In this document: in pieces, positions 53,501 to 63,536 of the stretch
Layout: every line of letters begins with the position of its first letter
Numbering within the stretch: position 1 is the first letter of the stretch
DNA from: Isoetes taiwanensis
Lineage: Eukaryota > Streptophyta > Lycopodiopsida > Isoetales > Isoetaceae
Assembly: GCA_021234155.1 (NCBI GenBank)
Contig: JAJEKV010000106.1
Coordinates: 1,129,002 to 1,193,001, forward strand
Direction: 5' to 3'
DNA length: 64,000 nt
Program-made: the position numbers and the translations under genes
Notes under the pieces: generated by a model
The model's input: the letters and a program-made list of their open reading frames with translations, nothing else
What the model was told of the DNA's origin: nothing
Databases searched by the model: none

Positions 53501-53613
53501 GCTACGTGGAGTAGCTAGACTAGCCTGGAGGGCCAATAAGCCAGATATTGTCTTTGCCCAATGGTCTACACGGAGTAGCCAGATATTGTTTGCTCATGGT
53601 CTACGCGGAGTAG
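53501..53613. other. Mini stem-loops in the left nested LTR
   Basis: GCTAC-GTGGA-GTAGC (53,501), CTAC-ACGGA-GTAG (53,566) and CTAC-GCGGA-GTAG (53,601). A five-base purine-rich loop sits between self-complementary arms. The same three occur in the right LTR at 55,432, 55,497 and 55,532. Confidence 0.75.
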
Positions 53614-54530
53614 CCAGATATACTGTTTGCTGAGCCAGTTGCATTGCCATAACTCTGTGGACCCGGTTGGGTGGTTAACCGTGTTCTTCAATGTATTTGT
53701 TTGAGATATATGATAATCGGATCTTGTTCTTCAAATAAGATGTTGTTGTTCAGTTGTTTAGCTTCCCATAAACAATGAGTCGTATCAAGTGGTATCAGAG
53801 CGGAAGTTGCGATTCTTATGGAATCTATGGGCTATGGAAACATCACCGGGATTTGAATTCCTACTTTGGATTTGAATCAAAGAAGATGGAACTAGTGGTG
53901 GTATTATACTCTAAGGCTGCGACACACCAAGAATCTTGCAAGTTTGTGCTGCAAGTATAGTTGGGTTGAACTTCGTCAAAAAGTGTGTTGGGGTTAAGCG
54001 AATCCTTGGCGAATCCTTGGAACGTGGAGTCCAAGTAAGGAGGATTTGACGACTACTGTTGCAAGTGAAGCTAGAGCATCAGTAGCTGAGAAAAGAAAAG
54101 CTCGGTGCTTTCTTGGAGAATGCTCGAAGCGTATAGGGACCGACTTGTTGAGAACGAGTTCGAATTATTGGGGAAATTTCTATGATCCTTTGGGGGATTA
54201 TGGAATAAATAAAAGCATCCTGCTTGGGATTGCGGAGTCAGATCGTGGTGATCTGACAGACTGATTGGCCGTGGGGGTCATTTGTATAAATATTTGACTT
54301 GGGAAGTCATCTATACTAACACTTGACCTTAATTGCAGGTTTGCTTAGTGTTAAGTGCTAGGAAGGAACTTTACGGACAAGCTGTCAAGGATATGGATGC
54401 TAAAATTTGGATGCGAAATCTCAAATTGTTTCCTATGGGACAGACTTATGGGTAAAGTTCGTAAGTTGATTTCCTTTATGCGGAATATAGAATAAGAATT
54501 TTATTTCTTGTGTGTACCCATGGTGGATTG

Positions 54531-54761
54531 GTATCGTGGAGATACTGTATCGTGGAGATACAATCAAGTAGTACCGCGGAGGTACGAAAGATATTAAAGC
54601 ACCACGGACAAGGATATATCGTACTGTGGAAGTACGCGGATATCCATAACTGCTTCTAGAGTTTTGTAGGGATCTAAAATAATGGAAACGTGGAGGTTCC
54701 AATGGATCTAAAATAATGGAAACGCGGAGGTTCCAATGGGTATAAGGTACTGTGGAAGTAC
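54531..54761. other. Seven mini stem-loops with covarying stems
   Basis: GTATC-GTGGA-GATAC (54,531 and 54,547), GTACC-GCGGA-GGTAC (54,571), GTACT-GTGGA-AGTAC (54,621 and 54,747), and GGAAAC-GTGGA-GGTTCC or GCGGA variant (54,684 and 54,718). Stems differ but each stays self-complementary, while the loop stays G[TC]GGA. It lies in the internal region of the nested LTR element. Confidence 0.8.
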
Positions 54762-55716
54762 AATAACTTATATAACCATTTTTTAGTTCGCAGGGTCTAG
54801 GAACTCCCAAGTGTACGTTGAATATGGGACAATCACCTTGAGAAGGGATGGACCAAACCGAACGATACTTTCGGACGATTCAGACGCGATCTCTTTTGAG
54901 AAGGGATGGACTGATACGGAGTCATAGCACGGGGGAGTGGTCCACGGCGACAGGGTTATGGGGCATGGCAAAATATGGCAAAGTTGTGGAACTATGGCAA
55001 GGTTGTGATATCTAGGATGGGGTCGATTACCATTGGTTGGAGAGATATCAAGGGGAATCAATGATCAAGCAAAAGGGGCGGACTATTTCGCACAAAAAGG
55101 CCATAGATAATATCCATATGATAAGTCCTATAATCTAATTAAAGGTAAGGAGATATTTTGAGAAAAAAGCAACTGCATGCTAAAAAAGGCTAAAGTCGCA
55201 GAGAGGTCTATAAATAGAACCGAAACTTTAGTTGGACATATCTCGGCAACCAGGGGTCGGGTTGCAGCGATCTTTACCTCTTGGAACCGGCTCGGAGTCT
55301 AGTTTCTGAATTGGGGTGGCACATATCCTAGTTCATCCCGTATGAGGGATTAATGGCCGAAAAGGTGACAGGGGGTCACAAATTACTGCCCTAGCGACTT
55401 CACAGGTCTGCAATTGCTTTTATGATGTGTGGCTACGTGGAGTAGCTAGACTAGCCTGGAGGGCCAATAAGCCAGATATTGTCTTTGCCCAATGGTCTAC
55501 GCGGCGTAGCCAGATATTGTTTGCTCATGGTCTACACGGAGTAGCCAGATACTGTTTGCTGAGCCAGTTGCATTGCCATAACCCTGTGGACCCGGTTGGG
55601 TGGTTAACCGTGTTCTTCAATGTATTTGTTTGAGATATATGATAATCGGATCTTGTTCTTCAAATAAGATGTTGTTGTTCAGTTGTTTAGCTTCCCATAA
55701 ACAATGAGTCGTATCA

Positions 55717-55945
55717 GCACCCATGAAGCGTCCTCCAGAGGTTTGTGAGCAAACTTAACCAAATATTGTCTTGAACCACTAGTGGATTTATCCGCCAAGA
55801 TTGTTTCTGGCTCTAGAACTTCGGAATCATCAATCAATTCTGGTTCAGTTAACCTGCCAAGTTGAGGTAACTCCTTACCATGATAAGCCTTTAGGAATGA
55901 CACATTCACTACATCATGCATTTTCCAACCTTGAGGCATACTTAT
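55717..55945 (-). CDS. Gypsy chromodomain, main part
   Basis: KMHDVVNVSFLKAYHGKELP is the integrase C-terminal GPF/Y-chromodomain linker. It is followed by DDSEVLEPETILADKSTSGS and RQYLVKFAHKPLEDASWV, which match chromodomain strands (E-P-E-x-IL; Y-LVKW-x-G; E-x-x-SWV). The aromatic W of LVKW is replaced by F. The domain is cut by the nested element at 55,716. Confidence 0.8.
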
Positions 55946-56015
55946 TACTGCGAAGGTTTTTCCCTCGAAAACCCTTCGGGGCGGGGGGTTTTTTAATCCT
56001 GTCAGTAATAGCCTT
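55940..56015. mobile_element. Small fold-back element, copy 2
   Basis: TTATTACTGCGAAGGTTTTT and, inverse, TTATTACTGACAGG bound a core with CTCGAAAACCCTTCGGGGCG and GGTTTTTTAATCC. It is homologous to 45,482-45,555. It breaks the polyprotein frame between integrase and chromodomain. Confidence 0.75.
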
Positions 56016-56078
56016 GCTGCTCTCTTTTTGGTTTGGGTCCCATAGGCCAGTTGGTTTCCGTGGACGCTAAAAATCTAT

Positions 56079-56241
56079 TATTCTTATTCTTATTCTTATT
56101 CTTATTCTTATTCTTATTCTTATTCTTATTCTTATTCTTATTCTTATTCTTATTCTTATTCTTATTCTTATTCTTATTCTTATTCTTATTCTTATTCTTA
56201 TTCTTATTCTTATTCTTATTCTTATTCTTATTCTTATTCTC
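56079..56241. repeat. (ATTCTT)n microsatellite inside the polyprotein
   Basis: About 27 hexanucleotide units. On the minus strand they are in frame and encode an Asn-Lys repeat directly after FHGPFQVIKVVNE, at the integrase C-terminal end. Confidence 0.97.
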
Positions 56242-57330
56242 ATTGACCACTTTAATAACTTGAAATGGTCCATGGAAATGGGGTGCCATCTTAAGATCCT
56301 TCTTGCGCGCATCTTTCCTAAAGTGGCCTTTATGAATCCTCATCCATACCCAATCTCCTTCCTTAAAAACCATTGGTTGCCGCAACTTAGATGATTTATT
56401 TGCAAAAGATGCTTGAGCATCTCGAATACGAGCTTGAAGCAAGTCTATGAGATCCTTATGCTCAATAACCAAATCATCAGCAGCTGGAACATCCTCACAC
56501 ACTCGAAAGAGTGGCTCCCGTACAGGCTGACCATAGACCGCCTGAAAAGGGGTCATCCTTATGGTAGACTGATAGGTATTATTATAGACAAATTCAGCAA
56601 TAGGCAAATACTGTTCCCAATGACCTTGATGCTCATTGACAAACCCCCTTAAGATGGAACAAATAACTTTATTCACCACCTCGGATTGTCCATCAGTTTC
56701 TGGATGAAAAGCAGTAGAGAACCTTAACTCTGTTCCCAATTGCATAAACAATGCCTTCCAGAATTTACTGGTAAACTTTGTATCACGATCGGATACAATA
56801 ATCTTTGGCAACCCATGTAGCCTAAATATCTCTTTGATAGAGAGCGTAGCCGCACTATAAGCCGTCAACTTATTCGAACAAGGAATAAAATGGGCGTGTT
56901 TAGTCAAACAATCAACAATTGTCCATATGACAGTGTTCTTGCGAGAACTTGGAGGAAGACCAACAATAAAATCCATAGTGATCTGCTCCCACTTTGCCTC
57001 TGGAATAGGCAAGGATAAAGGAACACCATGTGGTTTCTTGTTCGCTTTCTTTATCCGTTGACAAGTAACACAATGACGAATATGAACCAAGATATCTCTC
57101 CGCAATCCAGGCCAAATAAAGTATGGTTCAAGCTTTGCCAAAGTTGCCCCCACGCCATGATGACCCACAATAGGTGCATCATGGACTTCTTTAAGACTAA
57201 GTGACCGAAAGTTCCAAACAATGCATAGCTTTGGACCTTTATACAAGAACCCATTAACGATCTTATATCCATATGCATTGCCACTTCGAGCCAACAACCA
57301 AATATCCTTATAATCAGGGTCAGTGGCATA
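56242..57330 (-). CDS. Gypsy integrase
   Basis: The zinc finger VGHHGVGATLAKLEPYFIWP with HCVTCQRIKKAN gives H-x-H and C-x2-C at about 57,190-57,050. Catalytic core: WEQITMDFIVGLPPS (first Asp, about 56,975), KIIVSDRDTKFTSKFWKALF (second Asp, about 56,795) and HPETDGQSEVVNKVI (Glu). The C-terminal GPF motif is at about 56,265 (APHFHGPFQVIKV). The frame is open from 58,101 to 56,002, so integrase itself has no stop. Confidence 0.93.
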
Positions 57331-58590
57331 CAATGGCTTCATTTCTTCCAAATGGTTGGATTGTGCTATAGAAAGAGAACAAACTGCATAACGTCTACTT
57401 AAAGCATCTGCGACAACATTCTCTTCACCAGGACGATAATCCACTGAGAAATCATATTGCTGCATAAAAGCAACCCATTTCAATTGCTTTTCCGAGAATG
57501 TTCTCTGTGAAACAATGTGCCTAATGCTTTGGTGGTCTGTCAAAATATGAACTGTCGACCCTAAAAGATAGTGTCGCCACACTTTCAAAGCATGAATGAC
57601 AGCCAGAAATTCTTTATCATAAACACTATATCTACTTTTCGTGTCAGAAAACTTTCGACTTTCATAAGCAATAGGATGACCATCCTGCATCAAAACTGTG
57701 CCCAAGGCCATACCACTTGCATCAACACATAACAAGTAAGGTAGACCAAACTTTGGCAAACGTAGAACAGGAGGATTAACCATGGCATCCTTTAAAACTT
57801 GGAAAGCAAACTGATGATTATGATTCCAGTGGAAAGGAACATCTTTTCGTAGCAACAAATATAAATCTGAAGCTAAACGAGCAAAATTCTGTACAAACTT
57901 CCTATAATAACTGCATAAGCCCACAAAGGAACGCATAATGCGAAGAATCGGAAAAGGTACTAGCCAATCCACAATTGCTTGTACCTTACTGTGATCAACT
58001 TTAAGACCCTCAGTGCAAACAATATGACCCAAATATTCAATTTCCGATTGGAAAAAGATACTTTTCTTAGGATTAACAGTAATAATTCCTCCCTTAACCA
58101 ACGAAAAACCTCCCGCAAATGCAAGTAACGATCTTCCTCAGACTTACTAAAAACTAATATGTCATCAAAGAACACGACAACATAAACGCCATGCACATCT
58201 TCAAATATTAAGCCCCCATTAGCCTCAAGAAAAAGAGTCGGGCGATTTTGTAAGTCCAAATGGCATGACCAAAAACTCATAATGTCCAAAGGTTGTCCTA
58301 AATGCAGTCTTATGAACATCTTCAGGCGCAACCTTAAGTTGCCAATACCCTGACTTAAGATCAAGACGGCTAAAAACTGTGGCACCTTGGAGTTGATCAA
58401 ACAAATCATCCACCCTTGGTATAAGAAATCGATTCTTTATGGTTATCTTATTCAAAGCGCGATAATCTATACACATGTGCGCCAGGAATTATCTTTTTTC
58501 TTAACCAACAAGATGAGAGCACCAAAAGATGAAGAACTATGGCGGATCAATCCAGCTTGAAGTAACTCATCAAGCTGGCGCCTAATCTCA
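57331..58590 (-). CDS. Gypsy reverse transcriptase and RNase H (frameshifted)
   Basis: RT begins in [20 protein letters not shown] and continues [40 protein letters not shown] and [17 protein letters not shown] shift near 58,250 leads to [20 protein letters not shown]; the catalytic Y-x-DD box is FFDD here. A second shift near 58,090 leads to [16 protein letters not shown]. RNase H is intact: [40 protein letters not shown] and [13 protein letters not shown]. Two frameshifts make the RT inactive as read. Confidence 0.93.
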
Positions 58591-58960
58591 ACTTGTTGGC
58601 CATGCATTCTCTGATAAGGAGCTTGATTAGGAGGTTCTTTCCCAGGAAGAATATCAATCCTGTGGTCCTCCAAACGTTGGGGTGGCGAAGTTTGTGGAAT
58701 TTCATTTGAAAAGACATCATCATAATTATGCAAAAAGATTGTTTGACGCTCATTTAATGGGGATACATCAGACTTAGGACGCAAAACCACCAAATACACA
58801 AAATGAGTTTCCATTGCCAAACGTTTAAACTGTACAACAGAAACTGTTGGAATTGGGGAAACAATATCATCCTTCACAAACTTGAAGGTCTTTTTACCCC
58901 CTTCCAAGGATAACATAACAATGCCCGCTTTCCATCGGTTGAATAACAAACAAAACACTT
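58591..58960 (-). CDS. Gypsy protease-to-RT linker; protease missing
   Basis: The frame reads MLSLEGGKKTFKFVKDDIVS, NERQTIFLHNYDDVFSNEIP and DHRIDILPGKEPPNQAPYQR, the usual spacer before RT. The D-[ST]-G protease box expected upstream is not found; the zinc-knuckle region (58,960) runs directly into this linker, so a deletion removed protease. Confidence 0.75.
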
Positions 58961-58999
58961 ATTCTCCCGCATTAGCCGCTTCTTGCATGCTTGATAAGA

Positions 59000-59891
59000 T
59001 TCCCTTGGCTCTTTGGCCCCAACAGGTCCATTATCTGCAACGTCTGTGTGCGGCCGTTTGAATGGCCCAGACCCTGTAGCAGATCCCATTGATTTGTCCC
59101 AAAAACCACTCGCCTCTTTCATAGAAACTTTGAGGCCATGTTGAGCATTAATGGCTTCCGTGAGGGCCAAACCTTCCTCCTCTACTTCTCTGCCATCTTA
59201 CGGGGTTCATCGTTGGGTACGGACGAAGCTCGACCTGCAAGTTGCCAATCTTTCTTTTGGTGAGCTCTCACCCATGAGTTTTTCAGACTTAGTATCATTT
59301 TTACTAAGCTGAAGTCCTTTCTTTAAAACTTGCGCGGCGAAGGCTCGAACAGTTTCCATGTTTTGTTGGGTCAACTTATTCCATTCAGCGATAAGATCTC
59401 GCTCCCAATTATGACCCAAAAAACGATTTTTGATTTGCTTTTCAAATTCCGTAAAGGTAACAATGGGTTGATCGACTGGCTGGTTCTTTTGGATATCCAG
59501 CCACCAGTCCTTTGCAACCCCATCCAGATGACGCTCAGCAAAATATAACTGAGTGTCTTCGTCATCCTTAGTCTTAGCAAAATATGAATTCAAATCCCGT
59601 AGCCATGCGAAAAGTTCATCCGCATCACTAGTAGCAGCGGAATACGTTTTGAATTCAATTTTGACATTGGCATCCGTTTTGATGCCACTACGTGGATGCC
59701 CTGCAGCTTACTGCAACTGCGCCACCTGCGCTCGCAGAGAATCTAGTTCTTGCAGCCACAATTCGAGCCTCGGCAGCTGCAAGTTTTTCTCTCATGAACG
59801 AATTATCATGCTCTAACTCAAAAACTTTTTCCTTACCGGCCATCGAAACTTGTTGCTCTGATACCATTAAAATGGACTCTTGATGTGGCAC
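59000..59891 (-). pseudogene. Gypsy gag (frameshifted)
   Basis: The first frame, 59,891-59,688, has a coiled coil (VFELEHDNSFMREKLAAAEA). The gag core at 59,593-59,207 reads RHLDGVAKDWWLDIQKNQPV, FTEFEKQIKNRFLGHNWERD and WNKLTQQNMETVRAFAAQVL, matching retrotrans_gag. The distal frame reads RESYQACKKRLMRENKCFVC, where C-x2-C begins a zinc knuckle that is not completed. At least two shifts and one stop. Confidence 0.85.
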
Positions 59892-60070
59892 GCTATCTCA
59901 CCACCCAACCACGAGCCCTCAGCCAAGACACAGCTGCTCCAGAGCTCTCCCCCGAGCTACTATATAGCATGCACGCCCATTTGGTCCTTCTTTGGACCAA
60001 AGCCCAAAGAACCACATGGCCTAAAAAGGCCTAAAGCCTTTTGCCACATCCACGTCCTTGGCATATATCA
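59868..60070 (-). repeat. 5' LTR of the Ty3/Gypsy element
   Basis: 203 bp. On the minus strand it starts TGATATATGCCAAGGACGTG and ends AAGAGTCCATTTTA, followed at once by ATGGTATCAGAGCAACAAG, the initiator-Met tRNA primer site. A TATATAG word on the plus strand lies mid-LTR. Confidence 0.93.
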
Positions 60071-60075
60071 ACCAG

Positions 60076-60600
60076 AGACAGCCAAACAAAAGGGGATAAG
60101 GACTAACCTGGAAGAGAAGCTCCTTATGCCACGGCCCAGCAAACTATTTTTCTCATTCATTCTCATTTTTCTTTGGCTTCTGCAAAAAGCCACGGCCTGC
60201 CCAGTTCTGGCTTGGCTAACTGGGTTCACGAGTCTGCAAATCTAACTCTAACTGAAGCAATTTTGCCCTAAACCAATATGCACTGCCATAAACAACATAA
60301 ATGAAAGCAAATGATAAAGCAGAAGAAAAAGGAGCACGATGGCTGTTTATGCAACCGGATCCAAGCTCAAGAATAGTCTATAAAATTCGAAGCGATAAAA
60401 GGCAAGACCAAGAGGAATGTCTGCAATATTCTATCGATGTCATGGCTTCTCCATGCCGCAATTGGAGCTCGAAGACCATGCCGCAGTTGGAGCTCGAAGA
60501 GAAGAGTAGGGTCTTCTTGCCGGGAAAATAAAAATTGTTGCCGGAAAAAGCATTCCAAAACACATAGATAATTCCATTTTTTTTTTCTAGTAATCTTATA
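60076..60600. other. Flanking DNA with small open frames
   Basis: Short plus-strand frames at 60,301-60,531 are not recognised. GCCGCAATTGGAGCTCGAAG and GCCGCAGTTGGAGCTCGAAG form a 24 bp tandem duplication at 60,454-60,500. No confident gene. Confidence 0.35.
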
Positions 60601-60639
60601 TATAGTTAGATAACTCTCTAATAAAAATATGGTAAAATC

Positions 60640-60830
60640 TCTATTTCAAGTATAGCCTCTAATGTACATAGATTATAAGCCCCTTTTCCAAACATAGTCT
60701 GTAATATACATAGGTTACATACTTGTGCCTTAAATATTATAAGTCTGTAATGTACATAGACTACGTACTTGTATCTTAAACAGTTATACCTGTGTCTTTA
60801 ATTAAAATATGACCACATATATCTTAGACA
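60640..60830. repeat. Dispersed CTGTAATGTACATAG repeat cluster
   Basis: AGTCTGTAATGTACATAGACT and variants appear three times with TACTTGTGCCTTAAA-like tails. One further copy is at 49,465. Confidence 0.75.
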
Positions 60831-61555
60831 TTATACATCTCTAATTAAAATTCAGTAAATTTTTGTAATAAACGAGAGTTACCACCACCCCAGGGGCCCT
60901 CCAAAAGAAGTCACCCTCGCAAGGGGGGTTTAAGGAAAGTTCGTTAACCAACTCTCCAAATTTCAATTGTTGATGATATTGCTTGTTTCGCATAAGCCTC
61001 TTGGGATGCTAATGGCTCACCTATATCAAGACATTGTTGGGTGTTCTAGAATGCTCTAAAATGTCTAACCCAGACAAAAAAAAGTTTTAAAAGTGTTCTA
61101 AAATGTCAAGACACACATGAGTAAGCAATGCAAGCCTCAAACAACAACATGGATGAGGATATCAAAGCCAAAATGAAGAGTTTGGGTGCATTGGGCATCA
61201 AGACACGTTGGATGCGCATATTCACAAGTTATACTTCATTTTGGGTTAGATAGTGATCCTCGTTTATGGGGTATAGCCCGCAAGTTGGGGTATATAGTGT
61301 AGAAAGATTATACTTAAGGTTTGGAGCAAGTGTATACAATAGTGTTAGTTCGTACATGTATTATACAATTTGCAAAGAAGGTGGAGGGGCTCTCGCTGCT
61401 TTGCACCACCCCTCGTGTGAATATGCACCCAAACAAAAGGGGGTTTTAGGGGGGATATTGTTTTAAGTGTAAAGTTTAAAAAACTTTTGGCCCCTCTGAG
61501 GCCTTTGGGAAGTTAATTCAGACAAACAAGACAAATAAGTAGTTTGAACATAACC
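60831..61555. other. Intergenic DNA, possible LTR-element debris
   Basis: Non-coding. AAAGGGGGTTTTAGGGGGGA followed by TATTGTT at about 61,437 resembles the polypurine tract/LTR junction of a plant Copia element, but no LTR pair was found. TTCTAGAATGCTCTAAAATG words at 61,043 recall the repeat at 15.7 kb. Confidence 0.35.
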
Positions 61556-63536
61556 ATATTACTAGGACAACGTATTGCATCTAGGGCGGCAGGGATGAGG
61601 ATGGTCGCTCGTGACGATGGCGCTTAGGGCTGCCGGCGGTTTTCCTTGTAACTTGAGCATCCGGACTTCGTTTTTGATGATCTTTGGTTTGTTGGAAAGC
61701 TTCTCCCGAGAGCTGTCCATCAACATCAATTTTGTTAGGGTTTGCTGTCAGGTTAGGGGCCGGATTTGGGTCTGTTCCATTTCGGCCAAGTATTGTAGGG
61801 ATGGGGAAGACAGATATTGCTCCAGCATCCAAGGCGGCAGCAAAACGGCGTGAGTCTACCACCAGTTTGGTGATACGTGATGCCCTAGTTGCTGCACAAA
61901 AAGAGGTAAATAATTCAATTGGAAGCTCTTTGCCTTCAGTGGTGGCTTCTCCAGTGGTTCTTGAAGAAAGGGATTTTCCTCCCTTGCAAGGCGCTGCGAA
62001 TAAGGGAGCGAAAATTAATGGGAATTTGCATCAAACAGGTACAGATTCTAGTCCTAATGTAGATTCTCAGCCTCGGACAAATGATAGTGCTTGGAAGTCA
62101 TCTGATTCTGTTACAAAAGTTTCATATCAAAGATCTAGTGATTGGCTTTGTAAGGATATATCTAATGCATCTAGAAAGGCAAGGGTAGCATCTGCTTTAC
62201 AGGTATTGTCTGAAGGGAGTAAGGAGGTTGTCTGCAATTTTGGACACATTGAAAGCCCGACAGTTTCAGCTTCAGCAGCAGTTGCCTCCAGATGACATAT
62301 TTTACCAGTCTGATTGTCAGAGTGTGGTTCAAGCTTCTGGTATTCCTGTGGTTGAGGTGGACCATCAAGCTCATATTAAGTGTGCTGAGAACTTATCTTC
62401 CTGTGCAGTTCTTGGGTATTTTACTGGTGGTTATTTAGATTTTTCTCGGTTTCGTATTTGGTTATCTCGGCTTTTGAGACGCCTTCAACTTCCCCCTTTT
62501 CAGTCCATCAAGTTGTTGGCAAAAAACTTTGTTCTTATTATGTTTGAAAGCAGTGATGCAATAGACTCTTTGGTATCAAGAGGGATTGATCCACTTGGTG
62601 GAGAATATATGATGTACCAGTATTATTCTCCTGGCTTCACACCAGATATAGTTCATGCATTAAAGATGCCTTGCTGGTTCTCGATACCTAATCTTCCTCC
62701 TGATCTAATGGCTCATCAATTTCTAGTTGCAATTGCAATGGGACTTGGGGTTCATATCTCACACTCCATCATGAATGGTCCAAGAATTTGTGTTTCTATA
62801 CCAGTGGACTCGCCTTTACCAGATTGTATAGTTGTGAAGAGCGGACCTTGGTATAAAAAGCTGGATCTCAAGCTTCTGAATGGTCCAGAATTAGCCCGTT
62901 TGTTTCCTGATAAGGAGGCTTTTCTTAGCTTTCGTCGAGGTACTCGTGCGTCTCAGGTATGTGTTCAACATTCTTCCCAAGTTCAAGCTCCCACTGTTAT
63001 TTCTTCATCTATACATGATCAACCTTTGCCGGTTGCTTTGTATTCTTCGGCTATGGAAGATGCTCTAGATACAGTTCCGGTGGTGTCATCCTTAGCACCA
63101 TCGGCTGCAGCTATAGTTCCTACTACTCTCCACGTTGCAGCTTCTGCCTCTCATGCTTCTGAGGTTGTTATGGCTGATGGTCCTAATCTTCAGTGCATTA
63201 AAGAGCCATGGCAACAGGTTAATTGGAAGAAGGCAGCGCAGAAGAAGTCTGTGATATCATCTCATGAGGCTATCCTGCCTCGCACTATTCAATGGCATGA
63301 GAATTTGATGTCTGTTGATGATCATCTCGATGACGTAGAACATGATGTCTGTGATGAGGCCATTAAATGCCTCAAGGTGGCACAGGGATTATGATTATAC
63401 TCTGTGTATGGGTGGTTTTGCTTAGTGGACTATTTCGTCCTCTAGGTTTTGAGTCCCATGTCACAGATCTCTTGTATGTATCTTGATTTTCCTTGATAAT
63501 AAATTGTCGTTCTTCAAAAAAAAAATATATTACTAG
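61556..63536 (+). mobile_element. Retroposed DUF4283 element with poly(A) and 10 bp TSD
   Basis: ATATTACTAG occurs at 61,556-61,565 and 63,527-63,536, the second directly after a 10 bp A-run that follows AATAAATTGTCGTTCTTC. Target duplication plus poly(A) shows target-primed reverse transcription. The 1.96 kb insert encodes only a DUF4283-type protein, with no endonuclease or RT. It is either an ORF1-only LINE derivative or a retrocopy. Confidence 0.85.
61801..63394 (+). pseudogene. DUF4283-domain (LINE ORF1-like) protein, one frameshift
   Basis: The start at 61,801 gives MGKTDIAPASKAAAKRREST. The N-terminal frame runs to 62,295 with VVLEERDFPPLQGAANKGAK, a motif common near the start of plant LINE ORF1-like proteins. 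A shift near 62,250 moves to the second frame: LGYFTGGYLDFSRFRIWLSR, LAKNFVLIMFESSDAIDSLV, GGEYMMYQYYSPGFTPDIVH and MPCWFSIPNLPPDLMAHQFL, the DUF4283 nucleic-acid-binding fold. After ICVSIPVDSPLPDCIVV the zinc knuckle usual in LINE ORF1 is absent; a Ser/Ala/Val-rich tail follows to TGA at 63,394. The protein would be about 530 residues, near intact apart from one shift. Confidence 0.8.

Larger units (their letters stand above)
52990..55716 (+). mobile_element. Nested non-autonomous LTR element
   Basis: LTRs 52,990-53,787 and 54,912-55,716 start TGATACGGAGT and end GAGTCGTATCA. The primer site TGGTATCAGAGCGG follows the left LTR at 53,790. The internal 1.1 kb has no gag or pol. Flanks ACACC (left) and GCACC (right) are a 5 bp target duplication with one change. 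It interrupts the Gypsy chromodomain after DASWV. LTRs are nearly identical, so the insertion is young. It carries repeated mini stem-loops described separately. Confidence 0.9.
52557..60070 (-). mobile_element. Full-length Ty3/Gypsy chromodomain retrotransposon, minus strand
   Basis: LTRs at 52,557-52,776 and 59,868-60,070, target duplication ACCAG (52,552-52,556 and 60,071-60,075), and a Met-tRNA primer site directly inside the right LTR. Minus-strand order is gag, RT, RNase H, integrase, chromodomain, as in chromoviruses. It is defective: frameshifts in gag and RT, no recognisable protease, an expanded hexanucleotide repeat, a small fold-back element and a 2.7 kb LTR element inserted in the chromodomain. 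Without the insertion it would be about 4.8 kb. Confidence 0.93.

Noticed and set aside
56033-56312. Phe-Leu and Arg-Ile repeat proteins
   Set aside because: They are other-frame readings of the ATTCTT microsatellite; only the Asn-Lys frame is in the polyprotein.
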